Below, piece after piece: positions 55,024 through 64,000 of a stretch of 64,000 nt of DNA. Source of the DNA: Microbulbifer celer (GTDB lineage Bacteria; Pseudomonadota; Gammaproteobacteria; Pseudomonadales; Cellvibrionaceae). A program made the translations under genes and the position numbers. The notes beneath the pieces are model-generated. The model ran no database searches, was not told the DNA's origin, and saw only the letters and a list, made by a program, of their open reading frames with translations. The stretch is taken from assembly GCF_020991125.1 (NCBI RefSeq), contig NZ_CP087715.1:2569501-2633500 (forward strand), given 5' to 3'. How positions within the stretch are numbered: the first letter of the stretch is position 1; every line of letters begins with the position of its first letter.

Positions 55024-55790
55024 TGACGCAGGCCTTCGGCTTTAAAAATCAATTTTGTCGTACGCACCTGGCGCTCGAACAGTGACGGCTCTTCGCGAGC
55101 CATATCGGCCACTTCCGGGAAAACCTCTACCTTCTTGACCGCGGTAACCACAGATCTATCCAGCGCAGCATTGCCGCTGCTCTTGGTAATGTTGGCGGCG
55201 ACGACACGTCCGGTGGGCACAAAGTTGATCTGCACTTCGACCACCATGCCGTTGCGCGCGCTGGGAGGCAGGTTCCAGACCGCTTTAATACGCTGCTGGA
55301 TCGCCTGGGCGATGGACATGACGACTTCAGAATCCTCACTGGCTTCCTGCAGTGCCTCTTCATCTTCGAGCGCGTCCTCGAATGCACTCTGACGCTCTTG
55401 CTCCAGTTGCTCCTGACGTTCGCGCTCTTTGCGCTCCTTTTCCTTGCGGGCTTTTTCTTCCGCTGCGCGCTTTTTCCGGGCCTCTTCGGCTTTGCGTTTT
55501 TGCTCCGCCTCTTTCTTCTTGCGCTCAGCGGCCGCCTTGCGCTTCCTTTCCTGCTCCGCCTTGCGGCGACGCTCTTCCGCTTCGCGACGCTGCTGAATCT
55601 TGTCTACTTTCGGTGGCGCTTTTTTCTCGTTCGCCTTGGACTCCAGGGTAACCAGCTTCGCCTGCACAAACTTCGGCATCGGCTTCAGCTCGCGCTTGTG
55701 CTCGGCCTCCCAGCCGAACGCGAGCACCGCAACCAAAAATGCATGCAGCGCAATACTGATAATCACCGCCGGACCGTAGGAGCCTTTCAT
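55020..55790 (-). CDS. tolA: Tol-Pal system protein TolA
   Basis: 256 residues from the ATG at 55790 ([27 protein letters not shown]); the membrane helix is about 8-26. A long charged coiled coil rich in Lys/Arg/Glu/Ala spans about 60-155, then the C-terminal globular domain ([25 protein letters not shown]...). It spans the periplasm and is energised by TolQR. It is shorter than E. coli TolA (421) because the coiled coil is shorter. 19 nt follow the tolR stop. Confidence 0.96.
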   Translation of the reverse strand: MKGSYGPAVIISIALHAFLVAVLAFGWEAEHKRELKPMPKFVQAKLVTLESKANEKKAPPKVDKIQQRREAEERRRKAEQERKRKAAAERKKKEAEQKRKAEEARKKRAAEEKARKEKERKERERQEQLEQERQSAFEDALEDEEALQEASEDSEVVMSIAQAIQQRIKAVWNLPPSARNGMVVEVQINFVPTGRVVAANITKSSGNAALDRSVVTAVKKVEVFPEVADMAREEPSLFERQVRTTKLIFKAEGLRQ

Positions 55791-55809
55791 GATTGACTGC
55801 TGCTCCCGA

Positions 55810-56241
55810 TCATTCCGACGGCGGCTCGGTAACCAGGCCCACACTCGGGGCCCCGGCCTGCTGCAGGTGGGTCATGGCGCCGACAATAAGGCCGTATTTC
55901 GCCTCGGAATCGCCCCACACCAGTACCGGTGTCTTGGGCTTCTGGCGCAACACCTTGGCCACGGTTTCCTTGATCTCACTCAACGGCTTGGCGGCCTTTT
56001 CATCATCACCCAGATTCAGGTAATAAGTGCCATCGGCACGCACGGAGATGATCAGAGGCTCGTCATCGGTATCATCGATGGGCGCCGAGGGTGCGTCCGG
56101 CAGATCCACTTTGACGCCCTGCATCAACAGGGGTGCCGTCACCATAAAGACGATCAGCAGTACCAGCATCACGTCGATATAGGGCACCACATTGATCTCG
56201 GAGACCAGCTTGCGCTTGGGGGCTTTGCGAAAATTGCTCAT
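55810..56241 (-). CDS. tolR: Tol-Pal system protein TolR
   Basis: 143 residues. One N-terminal membrane helix with the proton-relay aspartate D23 (NVVPYIDVMLVLLIVFM) and a periplasmic domain. Together with TolQ it forms the proton channel that energises TolA. Standard length and order (tolQ upstream, 31 nt). Confidence 0.97.
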   Translation of the reverse strand: MSNFRKAPKRKLVSEINVVPYIDVMLVLLIVFMVTAPLLMQGVKVDLPDAPSAPIDDTDDEPLIISVRADGTYYLNLGDDEKAAKPLSEIKETVAKVLRQKPKTPVLVWGDSEAKYGLIVGAMTHLQQAGAPSVGLVTEPPSE

Positions 56242-56272
56242 TGCTAAGCTCTATCTTTGCTGCCGACAGGCA

Positions 56273-56962
56273 TCAGCTGGAGTGCACTTTGCGGTGCAGA
56301 ATGGAGGAAAACTCCTCGGCAAAGGTCTCGTAGCTGGACAACAGCCACTCGGCCTTGGCGGAATATCGGTTATAGGCCATCACCGCAGGGATCGCTGCGA
56401 ACAGACCCATGGCGGTTGCCACCAGCGCCTCGGAGATACCCGGTGCTACGGTGGCAATGGTGGCCTGGTGCATGGTGGCGAGGCCGCGGAAAGAGTTCAT
56501 GATCCCCCACACGGTACCGAACAGCCCGATATAAGGACTGACAGAGCCCACCGTAGCCAGGAATGGCAGGTTCATTTCCACCTTTTCCTGCTCCCGGGAC
56601 ATGGCCACGCGCATGGCGCGCTCCGTGCCTTCCATCACTGCTTCCGGGCTGCTTTTACCCTGCTGACGCAGACGGGTGAATTCGGTGAAGCCGGCGCGGA
56701 ACAGGGATTCCACCCCGTCCATCCGCCCCTTCTCCGCGCGCGCATTGCCGTCGCGGAACAGTTGATTGAGATCGGCACCGGACCAGAATTTACGCTCAAA
56801 GTTGATGAGCGACCTTCTCGCCCGGGAAAGGTAGGTACCGCGCTGGATGATCATCACCCAGGAAATCACCGAGGCCAGCAGGAGCATCAGCATAACCAGC
56901 TGTACCAGCAGACTGGCACTGGAAATCAGCCCCCAAAGAGAAAGTTGTTCACCGGCATTCAT
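56273..56962 (-). CDS. tolQ: Tol-Pal system protein TolQ
   Basis: 229 residues with three membrane helices: about 14-36 (SASLLVQLVMLMLLLASVISW), 134-156 (ATVGSVSPYIGLFGTVWGIM) and 170-195 (IATVAPGISEALVATAMGLFAAIPA). Stator subunit of the TolQR proton channel (MotA/ExbB family). Its start overlaps the end of ybgC by 14 nt. Confidence 0.97.
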   Translation of the reverse strand: MNAGEQLSLWGLISSASLLVQLVMLMLLLASVISWVMIIQRGTYLSRARRSLINFERKFWSGADLNQLFRDGNARAEKGRMDGVESLFRAGFTEFTRLRQQGKSSPEAVMEGTERAMRVAMSREQEKVEMNLPFLATVGSVSPYIGLFGTVWGIMNSFRGLATMHQATIATVAPGISEALVATAMGLFAAIPAVMAYNRYSAKAEWLLSSYETFAEEFSSILHRKVHSS

Positions 56963-57371
56963 GTTGTCGACTCACTGCCTTTAATGCTTGATGGATATTG
57001 TCCGGAAGTGCGCAGGGTTTGCGGGTGGCATCGCCTACGCAAGCCACTTTGACCGTCCCTTCGCAAATAATTTCATCACCGCGCCATATTTTTTGCTCGA
57101 AGGTCACCGCGGCGCGCCCGAGTTTGCCAACCTCGGCACTGGCCTGCAGTTGATCATCCAGTATTGCAGACCGCCGATACTGAACCTCCGCTGAATGCAC
57201 CACCAGTAGCAACCCCTGGCTGGGCATGGCGGGCTTATCATAGCCCAGCGAGCGAACCAGTTCTGTGCGCGCCCGCTCCATATACTTTAGATAGTTGACG
57301 TAATAGACGATACCGCCCGCGTCGGTATCTTCGATATATACCCGGATGGGTATTGTGAAAGGCTCTGACAC
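56949..57371 (-). CDS. ybgC: Acyl-CoA thioesterase YbgC
   Basis: 140 residues from a GTG at 57371 (MSEPFTIPIRVYIEDTD when initiated), chosen because GAAGGA stands 6 nt before it; a TTG 21 nt upstream lacks this. Hotdog fold with the catalytic aspartate D17 in the 4HBT pattern EDTDAGGIVYYVNYLKYMERARTE. Linked to the Tol system by gene order, with a role in phospholipid or acyl-ACP metabolism. First gene of ybgC-tolQRAB-pal-cpoB. Confidence 0.94.
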   Translation of the reverse strand: MSEPFTIPIRVYIEDTDAGGIVYYVNYLKYMERARTELVRSLGYDKPAMPSQGLLLVVHSAEVQYRRSAILDDQLQASAEVGKLGRAAVTFEQKIWRGDEIICEGTVKVACVGDATRKPCALPDNIHQALKAVSRQHECR

Positions 57372-57487
57372 GCGTTGTCCTTCAGTTGCCAACCGCGAAC
57401 CCGGTTATTCTTGTTACCAGTGACATCCATCCGCCCGCCTATGTTAGCCGGCGGAGAAGATTATGCTACAGGATGGCGACCAATCCG

Positions 57488-58507
<1,020 letters not shown>

Positions 58508-58536
58508 GGGCGCATCTCAGTAGTTTTCACGGACAG

Positions 58537-59148
58537 TTACGCGGGCGCCATGCTTTTCAGGGCGAGACGGATCAGGGTGGCGCTGTCGGCGTCGGGCTGT
58601 TCTTTGGCGGCGCGGGCGACCATTTTGGTGGCGTCGGTGGGCTTATACCCCAGTGCGGCCAGGGCGCTCTCGGCCTCGCCGCTGTGGTCGACGGTGGGTT
58701 CGGCGCCGGCGGACATCAGGGGGATATCGCCCAGGTCGCCGGTCTGCGGCGCCAGCTTACCGCGCAGTTCGATAATCAGGCGCTCGGCGGTTTTCTTGCC
58801 GACGCCGGGCACTTTAACCAAGGCACCGACGTTGTCGTCGGCCACGCAGCGGGCCAGTGCGTTGCCGTCGAGTCCAGACAGGATGGCGAGGGCCATTTTG
58901 GGGCCGACGCCGTTGACCTTGATCAGGGTTCTGAACAGCTGGCGATCGGATTCTTTGATAAAGCCGAACAGTTGCTGGGAGGTTTCCGAGACTGCCAGAT
59001 GGGTATGCAGCTGCACGCTGCCCCCCAGTTGTGGCAGTTCAAAGATCGTGGTCATGGGGGCCAGGACTTCGTAGCCGACACCCTGCACATCGACCAACAG
59101 TTGCGGGGGCTGGATTGCGGCGAGAGTGCCTGTCAGTCTTCCAATCAT
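58537..59148 (-). CDS. ruvA: Holliday junction DNA helicase RuvA
   Basis: 203 residues from the ATG at 59148 (MIGRLTGTLAAIQPPQLLVDVQGVGYEV), the family start. OB domain, two helix-hairpin-helix motifs (FRTLIKVNGVGPKMALAIL and LVKVPGVGKKTAERLIIELR) and a C-terminal UBA-like domain that contacts RuvB. It tetramerises on junction DNA. ruvC lies 438 nt upstream on the same strand, but two hairpin repeats fill the gap. Confidence 0.97.
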   Translation of the reverse strand: MIGRLTGTLAAIQPPQLLVDVQGVGYEVLAPMTTIFELPQLGGSVQLHTHLAVSETSQQLFGFIKESDRQLFRTLIKVNGVGPKMALAILSGLDGNALARCVADDNVGALVKVPGVGKKTAERLIIELRGKLAPQTGDLGDIPLMSAGAEPTVDHSGEAESALAALGYKPTDATKMVARAAKEQPDADSATLIRLALKSMAPA

Positions 59149-59204
59149 TCTTATTCCAGTTTTACCCCGGGCGCTAGGGTCCGGTGGTACGTAAGTTTTT
59201 GGTT

Positions 59205-59330
59205 CCGTGGCGGCACTACTGCCGGTAAAGGTTTGCCAGACACGCCGTGAACCCATCCATGGGGGCTCTTCTGCGAGGTCCCTCTCGCAGAAGGTCTGGC
59301 AAACCTTTACCGGCAGCAGCGCCTTCGATT
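59205..59330. repeat. Long intergenic hairpin repeat, copy D
   Basis: Perfect 23-bp inverted repeat 59219-59241 / 59294-59316 (arm starts CTGCCGGTAAAGG). Inside are the core ACCCATCCATGGGGGCTC and inner hairpin TTCTGCGAG/CTCGCAGAA. Flanks GTGGCGGCAC on the left and CAGCGCCTTCG on the right. Same orientation as copy A. It lies between ruvC and ruvA. Confidence 0.87.
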
Positions 59331-59393
59331 CGCATTGAATACATCTTTCTCGCCACCGGGGTCACCCGGTGAGTGCCAGGCAAACGGTTCTAT

Positions 59394-59535
59394 GATGCGA
59401 AGGCTTTGATACCGGGTGCACCTTTGCGGGACCGTCTGCGGCCAGGACGGCCGCAGCCGAGCCCCCAGGGATGGGTTTAGGGGGGGCGCCTAGCTCGTGT
59501 CCCGCGAAGGCGCCACCGGTAGCTAAGCCGCCACC
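59394..59535. repeat. Long intergenic hairpin repeat, copy E
   Basis: 23-bp arms 59410-59432 / 59499-59521 with four mismatches (arm starts TACCGGGTGCACC). Inner hairpin CTGCGGCC/GGCCGCAG and core GAGCCCCCAGGGATGGGTTT, inverted relative to copy D. Flanks GATGCGAAGGC and GCTAAGCCGCCACC. Copies D and E face each other 64 bp apart. Confidence 0.84.
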
Positions 59536-59586
59536 GCCCCACCCTACTGCGAGCCCCAAAACCATCAGCCCCAACTATTGCCCAGA

Positions 59587-60117
59587 TCAAGTAACACTCA
59601 ACCGCCCACGTCGGAACCGCGCCCGGGAACCCGCAGAGGACTGAATCAGCGTCTGCATGGTATGCATATGACAGAGCGCTACCGCCAACGCATCCGCGGC
59701 ATCTTCCTGGGGGGAAGCGGGCAGCTTGAGCAGGGTTTTGACCATGTGCTGCACCTGCAGCTTGTCCGCCGCGCCATTGCCGACCACGGCCTGCTTGACC
59801 TTGCGCGCCTCGTATTCCGCCACCGGCAGATCCGCGTGGGTGCCGGCCACAATCGCCGCCCCCCTCGCCTGCCCCAGCTTCAGCGCCGAACCGGCACTCT
59901 TGGCCATAAACACATTCTCGATCGCCATCTGCTGCGGCTGATACTGCTGTGCGATCTGGCTCACCGCATCGAAGATCAGCTTAAGACGCTCCGGCAGCGG
60001 GCCGTCGGGGAGCTTGATCACGCCGCTGGCCACATAGGTAGCGTGGGAGCGCTGCACATCGATCACACCGTAACCGGTCTTGCGCGAGCCGGGGTCTATC
60101 CCCAGAATTCGGGTCAC
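59587..60117 (-). CDS. ruvC: Crossover junction endodeoxyribonuclease RuvC
   Basis: 176 residues from a GTG at 60117 ([18 protein letters not shown] when initiated), matching E. coli RuvC in length; an ATG 21 nt upstream is also in frame. The four catalytic acidic residues are D8, E67, D139 and D142. Resolves Holliday junctions by paired nicks. Located between yebC and ruvA. Confidence 0.96.
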   Translation of the reverse strand: MTRILGIDPGSRKTGYGVIDVQRSHATYVASGVIKLPDGPLPERLKLIFDAVSQIAQQYQPQQMAIENVFMAKSAGSALKLGQARGAAIVAGTHADLPVAEYEARKVKQAVVGNGAADKLQVQHMVKTLLKLPASPQEDAADALAVALCHMHTMQTLIQSSAGSRARFRRGRLSVT

Positions 60118-60219
60118 GGCGGCCTGCCCCCTGTACATTTATACAATTCTTGCGGGAAGTGTCCCAAGGCCGCATCAAAGCGTCAAGGCCGATGAACAGC
60201 GGGCACACCACAGATACAG

Positions 60220-60291
60220 AAATGCCCCGACAGGCGGGGCATTTACTGATCGGGATGCGCCTGCGGCGCATTTGCGGAGCCGGAGCTCCGC
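60220..60291. repeat. Three consecutive hairpins between yebC and ruvC
   Basis: AAATGCCCCG/CGGGGCATTT (60220-60229 / 60235-60244, loop ACAGG), ATGCGCC/GGCGCAT (60255-60261 / 60265-60271, loop TGC) and GCGGAGC/GCTCCGC (60274-60280 / 60285-60291, loop CGGA). Only short T runs follow, so it is at most a weak terminator or a processing or pausing site after yebC. Confidence 0.6.
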
Positions 60292-60313
60292 GGTCCCGGG
60301 ATCGATTTCCGGA

Positions 60314-61057
60314 TCAGGCCAGTTCGGCCATGACGTCTTCCGGAATATCCGCGTTGGTGTACACATTCTGTACGTCGTCCAGATCTTCCAGCATATCCAC
60401 CAGCGCCAACACTTTCTCCGCGCCGTCTTTATCCATCGGGATAGTTGTGGACGGAATCATGGCGATTTCTGCATTGTCGGGCTTGAAACCCGCTTCGGTG
60501 AGGGCGTCTTTTACCGCCATATAATCGGTAAATTCGGTGGTCAGCTCAATACTGCCGTCATCGTTGGTTTCAATGTCTTCGGCACCGGCTTCCATCGCCG
60601 CTTCCATCAGTGCTTCTTCATCCGCGCCGGGTTCGTAATACATCTGCCCCTTGCGGGAGAACAGGTAAGCCACGGAGCCGTCGGTGCCCAGGTTACCACC
60701 GCGCTTGGTGAAGGCATGGCGCACTTCCGCCACCGTGCGGTTGCGGTTGTCGGTCAGACACTCCACCAGTACCGCCACGCCGCCGACGCCATACCCCTCG
60801 TAAGTGACCGCTTCGTAATTGTCGCCATCGGCATTGCCGGCGCCACGGGCGATAGCCTTGTCGATGGTGTCTTTTTTCATGTTCGCGCCAAGGGCTTTGT
60901 CGATGGTGGCGCGCAGGGCGGGATTATCATCCGGATTGGGGCCGGACTTGGCGGCGACGGTCAGCTCGCGAATGATCTTGGTGAAAATCTTGCCCCGCTT
61001 GGCATCCTGGGCCGCTTTGCGGTGCTTGATGTTGGCCCATTTACTATGTCCCGCCAT
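60314..61057 (-). CDS. yebC: YebC/PmpR family regulatory protein
   Basis: 247 residues, [28 protein letters not shown], the invariant family start. Three-domain protein. YebC was described as a DNA-binding regulator (PmpR in Pseudomonas) and more recently as a ribosome-associated factor helping difficult peptide sequences. The gene order aspS-yebC-ruvC is widely conserved. Confidence 0.97.
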   Translation of the reverse strand: MAGHSKWANIKHRKAAQDAKRGKIFTKIIRELTVAAKSGPNPDDNPALRATIDKALGANMKKDTIDKAIARGAGNADGDNYEAVTYEGYGVGGVAVLVECLTDNRNRTVAEVRHAFTKRGGNLGTDGSVAYLFSRKGQMYYEPGADEEALMEAAMEAGAEDIETNDDGSIELTTEFTDYMAVKDALTEAGFKPDNAEIAMIPSTTIPMDKDGAEKVLALVDMLEDLDDVQNVYTNADIPEDVMAELA

Positions 61058-61139
61058 CTATATTTCTCCGGTCTGTCTCCAATTGAGTCTGCTTCGCGTC
61101 ATTCCGGCCAGTGCAGGCCGGAATGACGGTGAAAAAGCG

Positions 61140-62918
61140 TTAGCCTACCTGCTCTTCTTTCTGGCGCAGGCGAATGCTCAGCTCGCGCAGCTGCCTGGCG
61201 TCCACCGCACCCGGGGCGTCGGTCATAACACAGGCGGCGCTCTGGGTTTTCGGGAAGGCGATGACGTCACGGATAGAATCGCTGTCGGTCATCAGCATCA
61301 CCAGACGGTCGAGGCCGAAAGCCAGGCCACCGTGGGGCGGCGCACCGTATTTGAGCGCGTCCAGCAGGAAGCCGAACTTCTCGCGCTGCTCTTCTTCGTC
61401 GATTCCCAGTACCTGGAACACGGTTTGCTGCATCTCCTGATCGTGAATACGGATGGAACCACCGCCCAGCTCGGTGCCGTTCAGTACCATATCGTAGGCG
61501 CGGGACAGAGACTCCAGCGGATTCGCTTTCAGTTCTTCCGGCGAACAGGAAGGCGCGGTGAACGGGTGGTGCAGCGCGGTGAGGCTGCCGTCATCGTTCT
61601 CTTCAAACATCGGGAAGTCCACCACCCACAGCGGCGCCCATTCGGCCACGTACAGGTCGAGGTCTTCACCCAGCTTGCAGCGCAGCGCGCCCAAGGCTTC
61701 GGAGACGATCTTGGCCTTGTCGGAGCCGAAGAAAATCAGGTCGCCGTTTTCCGCCTGTACGCGATCGAGGATCGCCGCGCGCACGTCATTGGGCAGGAAC
61801 TTGACGATCGGCGACTGCAGGCCACCTTCCAGGTCGGACTTGTCGTTGACCTTGATGTAGGCCAACCCCTTGGCACCGTAGATGGACACATACTTGGTGT
61901 AGTCGTCGATCTGCTTGCGGGTCAGCTTGTCGTTGCCGCCGGGGACTTTCAGGGCGGTGACGCGGCCTTTGGGGTCGTTGGCGGGGCCGGAGAAGACCTT
62001 GAAGTCCACCTCGGTCATCAGGTCTTTGATGTCCACCAGCTCCAGCGGGATACGCAGGTCCGGCTTGTCGGAGCCGAACTTGGCCATGGCCTCACTGTAC
62101 GGCATACGCGGGAACTCGCCCAGCTCGACGCCCTTCAGCTCTTTATACAGCTTGCGGATCATGTCCTCGGTGATGGACATGATGGCGTTTTCATCCAGGA
62201 ATGCGGTTTCGATATCGATCTGGGTGAATTCCGGCTGACGGTCTGCACGCAGGTCTTCGTCGCGGAAACACTTGGCAATCTGGTAGTAGCGGTCGAAGCC
62301 GGACACCATCAACAACTGTTTGAACAGCTGTGGAGATTGCGGCAGGGCAAAGAATTTGCCACCGTGGGTGCGGCTCGGCACCAGATAGTCGCGGGCGCCT
62401 TCCGGGGTGGCGCGGGTGAGAATCGGGGTCTCGATATCCAGGAACCCTTCGCCGTCCAGGTAGTTGCGGATGGCGTTGGTAATCCGGGAGCGGAACCGCA
62501 GGTTGCGCTGCATCTCGGTGCGGCGCAGATCCAGGTAGCGGTACTTCAGGCGTACGTCTTCGCCCACCGCGGTGTGCTCATCGAGCTGGAACGGCGGGGT
62601 TTCTGCGCTGTTGAGGATTTCCAGCTGCAGGCCGTAAACCTCGATCTCGCCGGTTTCCATATTCGGGTTCACGGCTTCCGGGGCACGGGCGCGCACGCGG
62701 CCGGTAACCTTCAGCACATACTCGCTGCGCACGCGGTCGGCCAGTTCGAAGTGCTCTGCGGCATCCGGGTCGAATACCACCTGGGCGATACCATCGCGGT
62801 CGCGCAGGTCGATGAAGATGACCCCACCGTGATCGCGGCGGCGGTCTACCCAGCCACACAGGGTTACTTCGCGGTCAATGTCGGCGGATCGCAGGGCGCC
62901 ACAGTAGTCGGTGCGCAT
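61140..62918 (-). CDS. aspS: Aspartyl-tRNA synthetase
   Basis: 592 residues, bacterial class II type. N-terminal OB domain for the anticodon ([23 protein letters not shown]), motif 2 region [20 protein letters not shown], the GAD insertion domain (about 290-420) and motif 3 [13 protein letters not shown]. Charges tRNA-Asp. Whether it also charges tRNA-Asn (non-discriminating form) cannot be decided by eye. 42 nt upstream lies the zinc ribbon gene, and yebC follows. Confidence 0.97.
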   Translation of the reverse strand: MRTDYCGALRSADIDREVTLCGWVDRRRDHGGVIFIDLRDRDGIAQVVFDPDAAEHFELADRVRSEYVLKVTGRVRARAPEAVNPNMETGEIEVYGLQLEILNSAETPPFQLDEHTAVGEDVRLKYRYLDLRRTEMQRNLRFRSRITNAIRNYLDGEGFLDIETPILTRATPEGARDYLVPSRTHGGKFFALPQSPQLFKQLLMVSGFDRYYQIAKCFRDEDLRADRQPEFTQIDIETAFLDENAIMSITEDMIRKLYKELKGVELGEFPRMPYSEAMAKFGSDKPDLRIPLELVDIKDLMTEVDFKVFSGPANDPKGRVTALKVPGGNDKLTRKQIDDYTKYVSIYGAKGLAYIKVNDKSDLEGGLQSPIVKFLPNDVRAAILDRVQAENGDLIFFGSDKAKIVSEALGALRCKLGEDLDLYVAEWAPLWVVDFPMFEENDDGSLTALHHPFTAPSCSPEELKANPLESLSRAYDMVLNGTELGGGSIRIHDQEMQQTVFQVLGIDEEEQREKFGFLLDALKYGAPPHGGLAFGLDRLVMLMTDSDSIRDVIAFPKTQSAACVMTDAPGAVDARQLRELSIRLRQKEEQVG

Positions 62919-62960
62919 GGAGTCTTATTCCCTTATTTCAGTATTGTTTAACGAGCTGGC

Positions 62961-63248
62961 TCAGGCCGCGCCGGCGCCGGACGACGAGGATCCGGCAGAT
63001 GAGGAGCCTGAGGCCCCACTGTCGGATTTCGGCTTGGCGGCATCTCCGGCCAGGTTCTTTTTGCTTCCGGTTTTGAAGTCGGTTTCGTACCAACCGCCCC
63101 CCTTGAGACGGAAGCCGGCAGCACTGATCAATTTGTTCAACTCTGCTTTGTTACAAGCGGGACAGTCCGTCAGCGGGGCGTCGCTCATGCGCTGAAGGGC
63201 TTCCATCTGGTGGCCACAGGCCTTGCATTGGTATTCGTAGATAGGCAT
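62961..63248 (-). CDS. FmdB-family zinc ribbon protein
   Basis: 95 residues from the ATG at 63248 (MPIYEYQCKACGHQ). Zinc cysteines C8, C11, C29 and C32 (CKAC, CPAC). The C-terminus is a Gly/Ser/Ala-rich tail after a YETDFK segment. FmdB_1 proteins are common upstream of aspS; the function is unknown, with a nucleic-acid or regulatory role suggested. Probably the first gene of the aspS transcript. Confidence 0.9.
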   Translation of the reverse strand: MPIYEYQCKACGHQMEALQRMSDAPLTDCPACNKAELNKLISAAGFRLKGGGWYETDFKTGSKKNLAGDAAKPKSDSGASGSSSAGSSSSGAGAA

Positions 63249-63388
63249 CGCTTTGTACCGGTATCTCACAGAATCTGAAGGGGCGCAGATTATACATGAG
63301 CTCCCTTAGTGGAAGAAGCAGCCCGTTTCAGGGCTGGGATATATACCCCATGACAGCCCCCGAAGGACCAAAAGAGGGCAAAAACCCT

Positions 63389-63408
63389 GAAAAAAAGCAC
63401 TTTTTTTC
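63389..63408. repeat. A/T palindrome upstream of the HU-like gene
   Basis: GAAAAAAAGCACTTTTTTTC is a perfect palindromic arm pair of 9 bp with a 2-nt centre. The tight centre makes it a poor hairpin but a bent, AT-rich tract. It lies 130 nt before the HU-like gene and is the only feature I see in the 289-nt gap, apart from a possible -10 TATACT near 63444. It could be a site where the encoded DNA-binding protein acts on its own promoter. Confidence 0.35.
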
Positions 63409-63537
63409 TGCTGTACCCCCGTGCGTGTGAAAAAATAATGGATATACTTCAGCTCAGTACTGTCGTACGCCCTGTGGTACAGAACAAGTACGGAACCACT
63501 TTCACTGGAAAAACACCTATATAGAAGGAAGCTAGCT

Positions 63538-63969
63538 ATGGCCGCGAAGAAGAAAGCAGCAGCTAAGAAAGCCCCCGCCAAGAAGACTGCAGCCAAGAAG
63601 GCTCCAGCGAAGAAAACCGCAGCCAAGGCCGCTCCGAAGCCTAAGAAGATCACTGCGGTAAAAGAGAAGTACACCAAGACCCAGATCCTGAACCAGATCG
63701 CCGAGAACACGGAGCTGTCCCGCAAGCAGGTGCAGTCGGTTCTGGACGAGCTGAATGATCTGATCCACGGTCACATCAAGAAGCGCGCGGTGGGCGAGTT
63801 TGCGCTGCCGGGCCTGATGAAGATCACTACCGTGAAGAAGCCTGCCAAGAAGGCACGCAAGGGTATCAACCCGTTCACTGGCGAAGAAACCACCTTCAAG
63901 GCCAAGCCGGCCAGCATCCAGGTGAAGATTCGCCCGCTGAAGAAGATGAAGGAAATGGCCGAGTCCTGA
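63538..63969 (+). CDS. HU-like DNA-binding protein with histone H1-like N-terminus
   Basis: 143 residues. About residues 1-37 are a repetitive Lys/Ala/Pro tail (MAAKKKAAAKKAPAKKTAAK and repeats) of histone H1 character. From about 38 on is a bacterial DNA-binding (HU/IHF) domain: KTQILNQIAENTELSRKQVQSVLDEL and the beta-arm motif KGINPFTGEE, in which the NPxTG of the HU arm is kept. The chain ends KIRPLKKMKEMAES. Ribosome site AAGGAAG. Probably a nucleoid-associated protein. Monocistronic; the window ends 31 nt after its stop. Confidence 0.88.
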   Translation: MAAKKKAAAKKAPAKKTAAKKAPAKKTAAKAAPKPKKITAVKEKYTKTQILNQIAENTELSRKQVQSVLDELNDLIHGHIKKRAVGEFALPGLMKITTVKKPAKKARKGINPFTGEETTFKAKPASIQVKIRPLKKMKEMAES

Positions 63970-64000
63970 GTCTCGCCCGCCTTCCTCGACAAAACCCCGC

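Noticed and set aside
59394-59535. Repeat copies A to E as ordinary Rho-independent terminators
   Set aside because: The stems are far longer than needed, no T tracts follow, and they occur inside operons (copy B) as well as between genes.

Overview
This 64 kb window comes from a marine-type Gammaproteobacterium of moderately high G+C content. Gene order and content fit the Cellvibrionales, something like Microbulbifer. This is inference from a dksA-gluQ-cbrAB-pcnB-folK order shared with Pseudomonas, a class GN sortase with its marine target protein, a DUF2789 protein, FabV, a MexEF-type pump and a complete tol-pal/ruv block. No phage, insertion sequence, plasmid function or CRISPR array was seen. 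Most of the window is conserved chromosomal backbone.

Layout. 1-9 kb: 3' end of gluQ, then cbrX-cbrA-cbrB (carbon/nitrogen two-component system), an A-rich intergenic region read here as a CrcZ-like Hfq-sequestering RNA with its own sigma-54 promoter and CbrB-type upstream sites, then pcnB, folK, a small MITE-like element and a deoxynucleoside kinase. 9-19 kb: panB and a thioesterase; on the minus strand dapA-bamC-metallohydrolase-mutarotase, a lipid A acyltransferase, DUF2789, an aldo/keto reductase and FabV. 19-29 kb: a YciA-like thioesterase, a universal stress protein, and a six-gene exporter module (adaptor, ATPase, two MacB-like permeases, sigma-54 response regulator, histidine kinase) behind a near-perfect sigma-54 promoter with clustered operator repeats. 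29-36 kb: an AraC regulator divergent from a MexEF-like RND pump, then three tiny cysteine-containing lipoproteins. 36-41 kb: aceEF with a GntR-like palindrome far upstream. 41-50 kb: GN sortase and its VIT/VWA substrate, purC, a PerM-like permease, a TusA-like protein, BepA and NadA. 50-63 kb (minus strand): two identical tRNA-Lys, queC, queE, cpoB-pal-tolB-tolA-tolR-tolQ-ybgC, ruvB-ruvA-ruvC, yebC, aspS and a FmdB zinc ribbon. The window ends with an HU-like protein carrying a histone H1-like tail.

How it works together. Three regions bear sigma-54 promoter signatures, and two sit beside a sigma-54 activator (CbrB; the exporter regulator), so each forms a closed circuit: kinase, activator, target. 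The CbrAB/CrcZ-like circuit would set carbon catabolite repression. The exporter circuit would sense an envelope-active compound and induce its own export. The Tol-Pal, BepA, BamC, LpxL, sortase and lipoprotein genes all concern the outer envelope.

The most interesting structures are non-coding: the CrcZ-like RNA, and a family of five long intergenic hairpins whose 18-29 bp arms differ between copies but stay complementary within each copy while tips and core are conserved. All positions, motifs and start codons were read by eye; no database search was run, and family names rest on motif recognition.
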